Shown one piece after another: positions 1 through 9,396 of a DNA stretch of 64,000 bases. The notes under the pieces were generated by a model. That model saw only the letters and a list, made by a program, of their open reading frames with translations, ran no database searches and was not told the DNA's origin. The position numbers and the translations under genes were made by a program. How positions within the stretch are numbered: the first letter of the stretch is position 1; the number at the start of each line of letters is the position of its first letter. Origin of the DNA: Brevundimonas variabilis (GTDB lineage Bacteria; Pseudomonadota; Alphaproteobacteria; Caulobacterales; Caulobacteraceae); assembly GCF_014199945.1 (NCBI RefSeq), contig NZ_JACHOR010000004.1, positions 124,001-188,000 on the forward strand, written 5' to 3'.

Positions 1-64
1 CGGCCTCGTGCTGGAGCGCGCGCCCGGTGGTGCCAGGACGCCCCCGTTCGGGGATGACGATTGA
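1..64 (+). CDS. Antitoxin C-terminus (partial)
   Basis: The reading frame is open from the window edge and ends with TGA at 62-64, so only about 20 C-terminal residues are visible (ending PPFGDDD). The stop overlaps the TTG start of the downstream PIN-domain toxin by 3 bases, the usual arrangement of a type II toxin-antitoxin pair with translational coupling. The short acidic, proline-containing tail is like the C-termini of Phd/YefM-type antitoxins paired with VapC toxins, but the family cannot be assigned from so little. The DNA-binding domain lies outside the window. Confidence 0.55.
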   Translation, partial: GLVLERAPGGARTPPFGDDD

Positions 65-486
65 GGTATCTTCTCGATACCGTCGCCATTTCGGACTTCA
101 CCAAGATACCGGGAAATCCGGGCGTGACCGCATGGATCGGGTCGGTAGACGAAGACGATACCTTTCTGAGTGTCGGCGTTGTCGCCGAGCTACGCCTCGG
201 CATCCAGAACCGGAGCGTGAACAGGCACGGCATCGATCTCGAGGCCTGGCTCAGCCAGAAACTTCTGCCGCGATTTGCCGGCCGGATCATCGGCGTTGAT
301 CCCATGGTCGCGGATGTGTGGGGCCGCAATCTGCATTTCCTGCGCGCGGCCGGTCGCGTGGACTATGTGGTCGATGCCCTGATCGCGGCGACGGCTCGCG
401 TTCATGGACTGGTCGTCGTGACGCGCAATGTTCGCGACTTCGCGCCGCTTGGCGTGGATGTCCTGAACCCCTGGACGGACGAGTAG
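61..486 (+). CDS. vapC: VapC-type PIN-domain toxin
   Basis: 141-residue PIN-domain ribonuclease, the toxin of a type II toxin-antitoxin module. PIN acidic residues are visible: D6 in the opening strand (LLDT), E43 in VAELRLG, D105 in VVDALIAATA, and N123/D126 in the TRNVRDF motif. Proteins of this family cut RNA, often tRNA, when the antitoxin is lost. The start is TTG at 61, which overlaps the stop of the upstream antitoxin frame. It sits just before the division and cell-wall genes but is a separate module. A gap of about 120 bp with an inverted repeat follows before ddl. PIN family is confident; the RNA target is unknown. Confidence 0.88.
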   Translation: MRYLLDTVAISDFTKIPGNPGVTAWIGSVDEDDTFLSVGVVAELRLGIQNRSVNRHGIDLEAWLSQKLLPRFAGRIIGVDPMVADVWGRNLHFLRAAGRVDYVVDALIAATARVHGLVVVTRNVRDFAPLGVDVLNPWTDE

Positions 487-538
487 GGGCGAAGTCATCG
501 CCGCTTTTCACAAATTTATCCGCGGCCGACCATCTCTT

Positions 539-556
539 GGTTAAGGCTTCTTAACC
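539..556. repeat. Inverted repeat upstream of ddl
   Basis: Perfect 7-bp arms GGTTAAG / CTTAACC separated by GCTT, 50 bp before the ddl start. It contains two TTAA tetrads separated by 6 bases. The CtrA consensus is TTAA-N7-TTAA, so spacing is one base short. It has no T-tract and is not a classical terminator. It may be an operator for the ddl-ftsQ-ftsA transcript. Confidence 0.4.
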
Positions 557-605
557 CTCCCGGAGGCAATCGGGTGCGGGGCATCAAGGACGCCCGGAGC
601 CGATC

Positions 606-1541
606 ATGACCCGCCCGATTTCAGATCTTCACGTCGCCGTCCTGATGGGCGGGCTGTCGTCCGAGCGCGCGGTCTCGCTGTCGTCGGGCAAGCAGTGTGC
701 CGATGCGCTGGAGGGGCAGGTCGCCCGGGTCACGCGCGTCGATGCCGGGCGCGACCTGGCCCAGGTGCTGGCCGCCCTGAAGCCCGATGTCGTCTTCAAT
801 GCCCTGCACGGCGACTGGGGCGAGGACGGCTGCGTCCAGGGCATCCTGGAAACATTGCAGATTCCCTATACCCACTCCGGCCTGCTGGCCTCGGCGATCA
901 CCATGGACAAGGACAAGTCCAAGGCCGTGCTGCGCGCCGCCGGGATCAACGTGCCGGGCGGCGGCCTGTTCGACCGCCATGCCGTGGCCCGCGGTCACGT
1001 CATTGCGCCACCCTATATCGTCAAGCCCAATGCCGAGGGCTCCTCGGTCGGGGTCTATCGCGTGCTGGAGGGCGAAGTCCCCGTCGCCGCCGTCGGGGCC
1101 GACGACTGGGCCTATGGCGAGCAGGTGATGGTCGAACCCTTCATCCCCGGCAAGGAACTGGCCGTCACCGTCATCGGCGAGGCGACCGGCCCCCGGGCCC
1201 TGACGGTCACCGACATCACCCCGGTCAAGGGCTTCTACGACTACGAGGCCAAATACGCTGCCGGCGGATCGATCCACAAACTGCCCGCCGAGCTGCCGCC
1301 CGCCGTCTTCGAGACGGCGCTGCGTCAGTCGGAGCTGGCTCACACGGCGCTGGGCTGCCGGGGAATCTCGCGATCCGACTTCCGTTATGACGATGTTAAG
1401 GACGATCTCGTTCTTCTGGAGGTCAACACCCAGCCCGGCATGACGCCAACCTCGCTCGCCCCCGAGCAGGCCGCGTTCGTCGGGATGGATTACAAAGCCC
1501 TTGTTCGCTGGATCGTGGAGGACGCCTCATGCCCGCGGTAG
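606..1541 (+). CDS. ddl: D-alanine--D-alanine ligase
   Basis: 311-residue cytoplasmic ATP-grasp ligase that joins two D-alanines for the peptidoglycan precursor; the length is normal for DdlB. Visible family motifs: MGGLSSE near residues 14-20, HGDWGEDG at 68-75, the ATP-grasp segment around VEPFIPGKELAVTV, and the metal-binding EVNTQPGMTP near 272-281 followed by SLAPEQAA. The ATG lies just after a GGAGC-type ribosome binding region. The 3' end overlaps ftsQ by 13 bp, so ddl, ftsQ and ftsA probably form one transcript, the conserved end of the dcw cluster. Assignment is firm. Confidence 0.97.
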   Translation: MTRPISDLHVAVLMGGLSSERAVSLSSGKQCADALEGQVARVTRVDAGRDLAQVLAALKPDVVFNALHGDWGEDGCVQGILETLQIPYTHSGLLASAITMDKDKSKAVLRAAGINVPGGGLFDRHAVARGHVIAPPYIVKPNAEGSSVGVYRVLEGEVPVAAVGADDWAYGEQVMVEPFIPGKELAVTVIGEATGPRALTVTDITPVKGFYDYEAKYAAGGSIHKLPAELPPAVFETALRQSELAHTALGCRGISRSDFRYDDVKDDLVLLEVNTQPGMTPTSLAPEQAAFVGMDYKALVRWIVEDASCPR

Positions 1542-2443
1542 TTCGCGGCGGTCGGCGACAGAATCAACAGGCCCCGAAACGCGGCGCTCCGGCTGGGGCG
1601 TCGCGCGGCGGGCCCCGCAATGCTCCGGCGACGCCTGCCAAGGTCGCCGCGCTCGGCAAGCTGGATCTGTCGCCCCGCGCCGTCATGATCGCCCTGTTCT
1701 CGGGCGTCGTCGTGCTGGGCATCGTCCTGGCCACGGGGGCCCGCGCGGACCGCATCGGCGCATCCGTTGACCAGGGTATTGCCTCGGTGGCTTCGGGGCT
1801 GGGTCTGACGCTGGACCGCGTCCACATCACCGGTGCCTCCGCCGAAGCCACGCCCTCGATCCGCCGCGCGCTGCAGGTTCGCGCCGGCCAGCCGATCACG
1901 ACCCTTGATCTCGCGGCCATCCAGGCCCGGGTCCAGTCGGTCGGCTGGGTCGAGTCGGCCCGCGTCGTGCGTCTGCTGCCGGATACCCTGATCGTCGAGG
2001 TCGTCGAGCATGACCGTCTGGCCGTCTGGCAGAGCGGCGGACGGGCCTTTGTCGTGGATGGCTCGGGCAAGGTCATTCCGGGGGCTGATCCGGGTCGTTA
2101 TCCGGGCCTGCCGCTGATCGTGGGCCAGGGGGCCGACCAGGCGGCGGCCGAAATCCTGCCGCTGCTGGACCAGCGTCCCCGTCTGATGGGCCGGGTCGAT
2201 GCCCTGGTGCGCGTGGACGAGCGTCGCTGGGACCTGAGGCTCAAGGACGGCAGCCTGATCCAGCTCCCGGCCACGCGGCAGGAGGCCGCCCTGATCCAGC
2301 TGGATGCCATGGACCAGCGCGAGCGCCTGCTGGACCTCGGCTTCTCGCGCGTCGACCTGCGCACGCCCGAGGCCATTGCCGTCCGTCCGTCCGCCGACAC
2401 GCCCGTTCCGTCGCCGGAACCCGCCCCTTCGCCCGCCGTCTAG
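1529..2443 (+). CDS. ftsQ: Cell division protein FtsQ
   Basis: 304 residues. A cytoplasmic basic/proline-rich N-terminus of about 50 residues is followed by one membrane segment (AVMIALFSGVVVLGIVLA, about residues 51-68), then a periplasmic POTRA domain (VHITGASAEATPSIRRAL through VGWVESARVVRLLPDTLIVEVVE) and the FtsQ beta domain. FtsQ links cytoplasmic FtsZ/FtsA to the septal wall synthases FtsW/FtsI through FtsB and FtsL. The start at 1529 lies inside the end of ddl, and the position between ddl and ftsA is the conserved dcw order. The C-terminus is a proline/alanine tail. Confidence 0.95.
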   Translation: MPAVVRGGRRQNQQAPKRGAPAGASRGGPRNAPATPAKVAALGKLDLSPRAVMIALFSGVVVLGIVLATGARADRIGASVDQGIASVASGLGLTLDRVHITGASAEATPSIRRALQVRAGQPITTLDLAAIQARVQSVGWVESARVVRLLPDTLIVEVVEHDRLAVWQSGGRAFVVDGSGKVIPGADPGRYPGLPLIVGQGADQAAAEILPLLDQRPRLMGRVDALVRVDERRWDLRLKDGSLIQLPATRQEAALIQLDAMDQRERLLDLGFSRVDLRTPEAIAVRPSADTPVPSPEPAPSPAV

Positions 2444-2465
2444 TCGCATAAGAGAGCCCACCCCC

Positions 2466-3794
2466 ATGGCCGGACGCAAACCCGTCGAACCTGCAAACGA
2501 CGCCACCCGCGCAGCGGCGCGCGCACCTGTCGTGGCCGCGCTCGACCTGGGCCAGTCCAAGGTCGCCTGTTTCATCATGAAGCCGGACGGCGTGCGCCAT
2601 GCCGACCGGACCATCCGCGTCGCGGGGGCCAGCCATGTGCAGTCCAAGGGCGTGCGGGGCGGGGCCATCGTCAACATGGACGAGGCCGCCCAGGCCATCG
2701 GTCATGCCGTCGAACGGGCCGAGCGCACGGCCGGGGCCCCGGTCTCGGGCGTCATCGTCACCACGGCGATCGGCCAGATGGCCAGCCACCGGGTCCAGGC
2801 GCGCGTCTCGCTGGGCTCCAATCCGATCGGGGACGCCGAACTGGCGCGAGCCATCGGCATGGCGCTGGCCCAGATCCGTCTGCCGAACCGCCGCCCGATC
2901 CACGTCCTGCCCATCGCCTGGTCGGTAGACGGTGCGCGCGGCGTGCATGATCCCCGGGCCATGCGCGGCGGATCGCTGGGGCTGGACCTCCTGGTCGTGT
3001 CGATGGCCGAGAGCGCCTTTGCCTCGCTGAGCCACTGCCTCGAACTGGCGCATCTGGACCTCCAGGGTGTCGCCGCCGCGCCCATCGTCGCTTCCCTGGC
3101 CGCGCTGGAAGAGGACGAGATGGATCTGGGGTGCGTCTGCATCGACATGGGCGGTGGCTCGACCAGCGCCGCCGTCTGGGGTGGACGCAGCCTGCTGCAT
3201 ATCGAATCGCTGAACGTCGGGGGCGACCACGTCACGGCCGACATCGCGCGCGGACTGTCGACGTCCAAGGCCGGAGCCGAACGGCTCAAGACCCTGCACG
3301 GCTCGGCCATGGCCAGCGCCAACGAGGACCGCGAGATGCTGGAGGCCCCGCCGCGCGGCGAGGACCCGTCGGCCGGTCCCGTCATCGTCCCGCGCGCCAT
3401 GCTCAAGACCGTGATCGCGCCGCGCGTGGAAGAAACGCTGGAGCTGCTGCGTGACCGCCTGCGTCATGCGGGCGTGGGACTCGAACCCGGCGCCGGAATG
3501 GTTCTGACCGGCGGGGCCAGCCAGCTGAATGGCGTGCGGGAGCTGGCGGTGCGGGTGTTCGATCGTCCCGTCCGGCTGGGCAAGCCGCAGCGCGCGCCTC
3601 ACCTGGCCGACGCTGCGTCGGGCCCGGCCTTCTGCTCGGCCGCCGGCGTCCTGTTGCGCGCAGCCTATGGCCCGCGCGAGGCCGTTTCGGCGCGCAAGCT
3701 GATGACGCGACAGCTGACAGCGGCCGATGCGCCCCGCGTCCACCGCGGCAATCCGCTGGCCCGGGCTGCCGGCTGGCTGCGCGAGAATCTCTGA
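2466..3794 (+). CDS. ftsA: Cell division protein FtsA
   Basis: 442-residue actin-like ATPase that tethers FtsZ filaments to the membrane. ATPase motifs are visible: phosphate-1 loop LDLGQSKVACF near residues 25-35, phosphate-2 CIDMGGGSTSAAVW, and the adenosine motif VLTGGASQLNGV. The C-terminal NPLARAAGWLRENL fits the amphipathic membrane-targeting helix. I chose ATG 2466, giving MAGRKPVEP, 22 bp after ftsQ; the frame is open further upstream but that part overlaps ftsQ. ftsZ does not follow directly here: a TonB-dependent receptor and two intergenic gaps intervene. Confidence 0.96.
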   Translation: MAGRKPVEPANDATRAAARAPVVAALDLGQSKVACFIMKPDGVRHADRTIRVAGASHVQSKGVRGGAIVNMDEAAQAIGHAVERAERTAGAPVSGVIVTTAIGQMASHRVQARVSLGSNPIGDAELARAIGMALAQIRLPNRRPIHVLPIAWSVDGARGVHDPRAMRGGSLGLDLLVVSMAESAFASLSHCLELAHLDLQGVAAAPIVASLAALEEDEMDLGCVCIDMGGGSTSAAVWGGRSLLHIESLNVGGDHVTADIARGLSTSKAGAERLKTLHGSAMASANEDREMLEAPPRGEDPSAGPVIVPRAMLKTVIAPRVEETLELLRDRLRHAGVGLEPGAGMVLTGGASQLNGVRELAVRVFDRPVRLGKPQRAPHLADAASGPAFCSAAGVLLRAAYGPREAVSARKLMTRQLTAADAPRVHRGNPLARAAGWLRENL

Positions 3795-4046
3795 CCATCC
3801 ATCAACGCGATCGCTGAATGCGCACTCGGCAACCTGCGGTCGAATTCCGCCGGTCGCTCAATCGTGGCCATTTGGGGCCCGTGTTGCCGCACTGTGTCCA
3901 GATTGTAACATCTTCGTCTTTCGTTAGCCCTGAAACGGCCCCAGTTGTTGATCCTCGCCACAATGCTGCCTAGCGTGAACACCGGACGGTGAACCGCGTT
4001 CGCGGCGCACCCGCAATTTGGCATGTTTAAAGGCTGGGGTTTTTTC

Positions 4047-7000
4047 ATGGTTTCCACACGCAAGTATCTCTTTGGCACGACAGTCCTCGCGGGGATCCTG
4101 TCGATGGCCGCCCCGGCGTTCGCCCAGACGGCACCCGCAGCGCCCCAGGACGACGAGGCCGTCGTCGACGAGATCGTCGTGACCGGCTCGCGCATCCGTC
4201 GCGACCCGGCCAGCGTTCCGACGCCGATCATCACCGTCCAGCGCGAAGCCCTGCTGGAAACCGGTCTGGCGACCGTGATCGACTATCTGGCCACCATCCC
4301 GGCCCTGTCCAACTCGCTGGTTCCGTCGGACACGACGGGTAACAACCTCAACGACGGCGGCCTGGAGTTTGCCAACCTCCGCTCGCTGGGTTCGGGCCGC
4401 ACCCTGACGCTGATCGACGGACGCCGTCACGTCGGTTCGCAGGCCGGCACGCTGCAGGTCGACGTCTCGATCATCCCCCGCCTGCTGATCGAGAGCATCG
4501 ACATCGTCACCGGTGGTGCCTCGTCGGTCTACGGCGCTGACGCCGTCTCCGGCGTGCTGAACTACACCCTGCGCAAGGACTTCGAAGGCCTCGAGATCGA
4601 TGCCAACTACGGTCAACTGGTCCAGGAAGGCGATGCCAACACCCGCCGCGTCTCGGTCTTGGCCGGCAAGAACTTCTTTGACGACCGCCTGAACATCTAT
4701 GCCCACGCCGAATACGAAAAGGCCGACGAGGTCTATTCGGAGTACATCAACTGGCTGGCTGACGGCCGCATCACCCTCGGCATCGACGCTGACCCCGCCA
4801 ACGCGACCCTCGGCCCGATCAACGACGGCTTCATCGATATCGCCCAGTTCTACGGCGCCCGTCGTCTGGACCGTCCGCGGTGGGGTTCGACCACTCTGGC
4901 CAACATGCAGCGCCCGAGCCCGCTGTCCGACCCCGATGTGACCTTTGCGGACTGCCCCGGCGGTTCCTCCACGGCGGCTGGCTGCTTCAACGTCGATCCC
5001 GCCTATACCTACTGGTTCGACGGCACGACCGCCCGTCTGGCGAATTTCGGCCAGCGTATCGGCACCACCGGCACCAACCGCCCCTGGAACATCGGCGGCG
5101 ACGGCGAGACTGCCAACGTCACGACCTTCGACCAGCGGTCGCGCTTCCCCGAGCAGGAGTCGCAGCGCTACCAGGTCGGCCTGAACTTCAAGATCACCGA
5201 CTCCATCAGCGCCCTGCTTGAAGCCAAATACACGACCGAAGACGCCTTCGACGTCGGTCAGGCCTCGTTCTGGGATATCTACATCACCGACGCCGGCTTC
5301 GGCGGCACCATCAACACCGGCACCGGCCCCGGCCTGATTTCGGGCACCAGCGCCTTCACCACGCGTCTGGACAACGCCTTCCTGCCCGCCAACCTGCGTG
5401 CAGCGATCCAGAACAACACCTTCACGCGCTACAACAACGCCAGCGCCGCGACCCCGAACGATCCAGGCTCGATCCGCACCGTCGGTCTGGCCGCCCCGAT
5501 CGCCATCCACCGCGGCTTCGGCATCGACCGGAACCAGACCAACAACCGGGAAGTCCAGCGTTACGTTGCGGCCCTGGAAGGCGCGTACGACAAGGTCGGC
5601 TTCGTCGACAACTTCGCCTGGAGCGCCTCGTACACCTACGGTGAGATGAACAACATCAACCGTGAAGCCGGACCGGACGCCATCCGTTTCGCTCACGCGA
5701 TGGACTCGGTCGTCGACACCGCGGGTATCGTCAATGGTCGTCCGGGCGAGATCGTCTGCCGGGTTCGCCTGCTGGCCGCTCGCGGCCTGCCGATCGCCGA
5801 ACAGAACCCCAACACCGCTGCCACCACCTATGCCAGCGCCACCAACCCGGAAATCGCCGGGTGCGTGCCGCTGAACGTCTTCGGTGCCGGCAATCAGTCG
5901 GCTGAAGCCCTCAACTACTTCAGCACCTCGATCGCCGTTCGTCAGAAGAACATTCAGGAAAGCGCCGTCGCCTCGGTTTCCGGCCAGCTCTGGGACTTCT
6001 GGGGTGCCGGCCCGATCGGCGTGGCCCTGGGCCTCGAGTACCGCCGCGAGTTCACCGAGGGCGTGGGTCGTAGCCGCGACACCGCTGGCCGCGTGCTGCA
6101 GCTGAACACCGGTGCCGACCTGCTGGGCGTCGAATACGAAACCGAAGAAGCCTTCGCCGAAATCGCCATCCCGCTGCTGCGTGACAGCTGGCTGGGCGAG
6201 TTCGCCGAGCTGAGCGGTTCGTACCGGACCTTCGACTACACGACCGCCGGCAGCGGCGACGTGTACGGTGTCAACCTGGTGTATCGTCCGATCACCGACA
6301 TCACCTTCAAGTCGAGCTTCAACACCTCGTTCCGCGCACCGAACCTGTCGGAAAACTTCACGCCGCTGAGCCAGACGTTCGTTAACGCCTTCGTTGACCC
6401 GTGCTCGTCGACGGTCATCGCCAACTTCTCCGGGGCCGATGCGGCCACGGTCCGCGCCAACCGGATCGCGAACTGCACCACCCTGGCCCGTGCGCGTGGC
6501 CTGAACTACGACTTCGGTCAGACGACCCCGACCCCGACCGACGACTACCTGCCGGTCTATCCGTCGGGTATCGCCAGCTCCAGCGGTGGTAACCCCACCC
6601 TGACGCCGGAAACCTCGGAGTCCTTCACCTTCTCGACCGTGCTGCGTCCGCGCTTCGTGCCGAACCTGTCGATCGTTCTCGACTACTACGAGATCGAGGT
6701 CGCCAACGTGATCGTGACGCCGAGCGGGCAGTTCCTGGCCGATGACTGCGTCAGCGCAGGCCCGACCCTGAACCAGGCGACCTGCCAGTTCGTCTTCCGC
6801 AACAACCCGACCACGGGCGATGCCTTCGACGTCTTCAAGGTCGGTGCCGGTGGCTCGGACCCGGTCGGTGGCTTCATCCTGGCCCCGGTCAACCGCGCCA
6901 AGCTGCAGACCCGCGGTCTGGACTTCTCGATCAACTACGGCTTCGACTCCGAGGACCTGTTCGGCGTCAACCTGGGTCGCTTCGACTACACCCTGAGCGG

Positions 7001-7418
7001 CCTGTGGCTGATCGAGCAGAAGAACTTCCTCGACCCGACCAACCCGGCCGCCTTCACCGACTCGACCACCAGCGTCTTCTTCCCGCGTCTGGAAGGCGTC
7101 TCGCGTCTGTCGTGGTCGCCGAACGACAAGGTGCAGGTCTCCTGGACGCTGGACTGGCTGGGTTCGCAGGACCTCGCGAAGACCCGCGACATCCTGGCCA
7201 CGGGTAACCTCGACGGTCGTCCGGTCGCCTGGAACATCACCGAGAACTTCTACCGCCACGACTTCTCGGTCCGGTACAACCTGACGGATGACATCACGCT
7301 GCGCGCCGGTGTGACCAACGCCTTCGACGCTGAGCCGCCCCCCTACCTGGGCTTCGCCAGCACCTTCGACCCCTACGGCCGTCGCTTCAACGTCGGCATC
7401 AACTTCCGCGCCTTCTGA
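4047..7418 (+). CDS. TonB-dependent receptor
   Basis: 1123-residue outer-membrane beta-barrel transporter. A cleavable signal peptide is clear (MVSTRKYLFGTTVLAG...AAPAFAQ), followed by a TonB-box-like stretch (DEIVVTGSRI) and a plug domain with LRSLGSGRTLTLIDGRR and GGASSVYGADAVSGVLNY. The barrel ends in the terminal phenylalanine typical of outer-membrane proteins (GINFRAF). The extra-long barrel and the plug sequence fit the oligosaccharide/peptide-type receptors abundant in Caulobacterales; the substrate is unknown. ATG 4047 is preferred over 4023 because it gives a normal signal peptide. A strong terminator follows. The location between ftsA and ftsZ is unusual and looks like an insertion into the dcw cluster. 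Confidence 0.93.
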   Translation: MVSTRKYLFGTTVLAGILSMAAPAFAQTAPAAPQDDEAVVDEIVVTGSRIRRDPASVPTPIITVQREALLETGLATVIDYLATIPALSNSLVPSDTTGNNLNDGGLEFANLRSLGSGRTLTLIDGRRHVGSQAGTLQVDVSIIPRLLIESIDIVTGGASSVYGADAVSGVLNYTLRKDFEGLEIDANYGQLVQEGDANTRRVSVLAGKNFFDDRLNIYAHAEYEKADEVYSEYINWLADGRITLGIDADPANATLGPINDGFIDIAQFYGARRLDRPRWGSTTLANMQRPSPLSDPDVTFADCPGGSSTAAGCFNVDPAYTYWFDGTTARLANFGQRIGTTGTNRPWNIGGDGETANVTTFDQRSRFPEQESQRYQVGLNFKITDSISALLEAKYTTEDAFDVGQASFWDIYITDAGFGGTINTGTGPGLISGTSAFTTRLDNAFLPANLRAAIQNNTFTRYNNASAATPNDPGSIRTVGLAAPIAIHRGFGIDRNQTNNREVQRYVAALEGAYDKVGFVDNFAWSASYTYGEMNNINREAGPDAIRFAHAMDSVVDTAGIVNGRPGEIVCRVRLLAARGLPIAEQNPNTAATTYASATNPEIAGCVPLNVFGAGNQSAEALNYFSTSIAVRQKNIQESAVASVSGQLWDFWGAGPIGVALGLEYRREFTEGVGRSRDTAGRVLQLNTGADLLGVEYETEEAFAEIAIPLLRDSWLGEFAELSGSYRTFDYTTAGSGDVYGVNLVYRPITDITFKSSFNTSFRAPNLSENFTPLSQTFVNAFVDPCSSTVIANFSGADAATVRANRIANCTTLARARGLNYDFGQTTPTPTDDYLPVYPSGIASSSGGNPTLTPETSESFTFSTVLRPRFVPNLSIVLDYYEIEVANVIVTPSGQFLADDCVSAGPTLNQATCQFVFRNNPTTGDAFDVFKVGAGGSDPVGGFILAPVNRAKLQTRGLDFSINYGFDSEDLFGVNLGRFDYTLSGLWLIEQKNFLDPTNPAAFTDSTTSVFFPRLEGVSRLSWSPNDKVQVSWTLDWLGSQDLAKTRDILATGNLDGRPVAWNITENFYRHDFSVRYNLTDDITLRAGVTNAFDAEPPPYLGFASTFDPYGRRFNVGINFRAF

Positions 7419-7440
7419 TCAGGGCAACGAACCCAAGGGA

Positions 7441-7472
7441 AAGGGCGGCTCTCCGGAGCCGCCCTTTTTTTG
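7441..7472 (+). terminator. Rho-independent terminator after the receptor
   Basis: GC-rich stem AAGGGCGGCTC / GAGCCGCCCTT with a 4-base loop followed directly by a T-tract, 22 bp after the receptor stop. It separates the receptor transcript from ftsZ, so ftsZ needs its own promoter in the next 200 bp. Confidence 0.9.
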
Positions 7473-7549
7473 TTGTCCACGAAGTTCTTGGGACTACGTA
7501 ATGCATCTATCTTGCGGCCACGCTTGAAGTTTTGGCTTCCGGCCTTCAC

Positions 7550-7623
7550 GACTCACGTTATCGGGTAATGCTCCATTAACGAAGTTGGGGCTTTGCTTAA
7601 CGCGCTCATAACCATCGCGATTC
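7550..7623 (+). promoter_or_regulatory. ftsZ upstream: CtrA-like box and GANTC sites
   Basis: A near-consensus CtrA box TTAA-CGCGCTC-ATAACC lies at 7597-7613 (7 of 8 tetrad bases, correct 7-base spacing). A GATTC (GANTC, CcrM methylation) site follows at 7619-7623 and a second one, GACTC, is at 7550-7554. In Caulobacter crescentus ftsZ is repressed by CtrA and stimulated by GANTC methylation and GcrA; the same two signals side by side here suggest the same logic. The box is about 75 bp before the ftsZ start. The sites are seen; binding is inferred. Confidence 0.6.
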
Positions 7624-7679
7624 GACGGGGCATCTCGCGGTGGTATTGAAGGGCAGGGTCGAAGGTCGGATTACAGATT

Positions 7680-9290
7680 ATGTCTCTCTCGCTTGTTCGG
7701 CCTCAGGCCACGGAATTGAAGCCACGCATCGTCGTGTTCGGTGTGGGTGGCGCTGGCGGCAATGCCGTCAACAACATGATCGATGCGGGTCTGGAGGGCG
7801 TCGAGTTCGTCGTCGCCAATACCGACGCGCAGCATCTGTCGTTCGCCAAGACCGACCGGCGGATCCAGCTGGGTGAGACCATCACCCAGGGTCTCGGTGC
7901 CGGTGCCCACCCCGAGGTCGGCATGAACGCCGCCGAGGAGAGCGCCGACGAGATCCACGCGCACCTGGAAGGCGCGCACATGATCTTCATCACCGCCGGC
8001 ATGGGCGGCGGCACCGGCACGGGTGCTGCGCCGATCATCGCCAAATGCGCGCGCGATCGCGGCATCCTGACCGTCGGCGTCGTGACCAAGCCCTTCACCT
8101 TCGAGGGCCGTCACCGCATGCGTCTGGCCGATGCGGGCATCGCCGAGCTGCAACGCTACGTCGACACCCTGATCGTCATTCCGAACCAGAACCTGTTCCG
8201 CGTCGCCAATGAGCGCACGACCTTCGCCGATGCCTTCGGCATGGCCGACCAGGTGCTGCACTCGGGCGTGCGCTCGATCACAGACCTGATGATCCTGCCC
8301 GGCCTGATCAACCTCGACTTCGCCGACGTCCGCGCCGTCATGTCCGAGATGGGCAAGGCGATGATGGGCACCGGAGAGGCTTCGGGCGACGACCGCGCCC
8401 TGATGGCGGCCCAGAACGCCATCGCCAACCCGCTTCTGGACGAGACCTCGCTGAAGGGTGCCAAGGCCGTTCTGGTCAACATCACCGGCGGTCTGGACAT
8501 GACCCTGCTGGAAGTCGACGAAGCCGCCAACGCCATCTCGGCCGAGGTGGACGGCGATGCCAACATCATCTTCGGTGCGGCCTTCGATCCGGCCCTGGAC
8601 GGCAAGATCCGCGTGTCGGTCGTCGCGACCGGCATGGATGAGGTCGTCCTGCAGAAGATCGAATCGACCCCGATGTCGACCTTCCACGACACGCGCCGCC
8701 CGACACCGGGTCCGTTCGCAAGCCGGTCGGAGCCGGTGCGTGCGCCCGAGCCCGTTCGCGCCTCCGAGCCTGTCCGGAACGAGGCCCCGCGCATCGATCA
8801 CCTGCGGGCCGAGCCGGCCGCAGAAATGCCGACCTTCGCGCCGCCCCCCGCGGCTCCGACCATGGCCGCCATGGCTGCCGCCGCAGCGGCCCGCCAGGCC
8901 CAGTCCGAGCCGGTGATCCATGTCGCCGAGGAGCGTACGCTCGAGCCGATCATCGATCCGTGGGTCGAACAGTTCGAAGCCGACCGCGGCCGCGCACCGT
9001 CCGTGGGCCAGGGCGACCTCTACATGGAACGCGCTGCTCCTGCGGCCCGCGAACCGGAACCCATGTACGACGACCAGGGCTACGACGACCGCGATCATCG
9101 CAAGTCGGGCTGGAGCCTGTTCGGCCGCAAGCCCCGGGCCCAGTCCAACTACGCCGCGCCGCCCATGTCGCGCACAGCGCCGCAGATGCGTCCCACCTCT
9201 TCGGCACAGGTCGCGCCGGAGCCCGACACACAGGGGGCCGGTCAGGATGATCTGGAGATCCCCTCTTTTTTGCGCCGCCTCGCGAACTAG
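7680..9290 (+). CDS. ftsZ: Cell division protein FtsZ
   Basis: 536-residue tubulin-like GTPase that builds the division ring. Nucleotide-binding features: [13 protein letters not shown] at 21-33, tubulin signature GGGTGTG at 109-115, and T7-loop residues NLDFADV near 213. The globular domain ends around residue 320 and is followed by a linker of about 200 residues rich in Pro, Ala, Glu and Arg, long as in other Caulobacterales. The C-terminal peptide [12 protein letters not shown] is the binding site for FtsA and other partners. It is expressed alone: a terminator precedes and another follows. The start ATG is at 7680. Confidence 0.98.
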   Translation: MSLSLVRPQATELKPRIVVFGVGGAGGNAVNNMIDAGLEGVEFVVANTDAQHLSFAKTDRRIQLGETITQGLGAGAHPEVGMNAAEESADEIHAHLEGAHMIFITAGMGGGTGTGAAPIIAKCARDRGILTVGVVTKPFTFEGRHRMRLADAGIAELQRYVDTLIVIPNQNLFRVANERTTFADAFGMADQVLHSGVRSITDLMILPGLINLDFADVRAVMSEMGKAMMGTGEASGDDRALMAAQNAIANPLLDETSLKGAKAVLVNITGGLDMTLLEVDEAANAISAEVDGDANIIFGAAFDPALDGKIRVSVVATGMDEVVLQKIESTPMSTFHDTRRPTPGPFASRSEPVRAPEPVRASEPVRNEAPRIDHLRAEPAAEMPTFAPPPAAPTMAAMAAAAAARQAQSEPVIHVAEERTLEPIIDPWVEQFEADRGRAPSVGQGDLYMERAAPAAREPEPMYDDQGYDDRDHRKSGWSLFGRKPRAQSNYAAPPMSRTAPQMRPTSSAQVAPEPDTQGAGQDDLEIPSFLRRLAN

Positions 9291-9367
9291 GAGAGCGGGA
9301 TTAGGGCCGGAGTCCTGAGGATCCGGCTCTCGGTCTGCCGCCCCTGGGTCGCAGTTTTGAGTTTGAG

Positions 9368-9396
9368 AGGGGCGATCCATCGGGTCGCCCCTTTTC
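9368..9396 (+). terminator. Rho-independent terminator after ftsZ
   Basis: Stem AGGGGCGA / TCGCCCCT with a 9-base loop followed by TTTT, about 80 bp after the ftsZ stop. It separates ftsZ from lpxC. Confidence 0.8.

Noticed and set aside
3924-7259. Open frame of 1111 codons on the minus strand opposite the TonB receptor
   Set aside because: Biased Val/Gly/Arg/Asp composition and no domains; typical antisense shadow of a GC-rich gene. The plus strand has a signal peptide, plug and barrel.
4047-7418. TonB receptor as a recent horizontal acquisition
   Set aside because: No flanking repeats, integrase or change in base composition was seen; the odd location alone is not enough.
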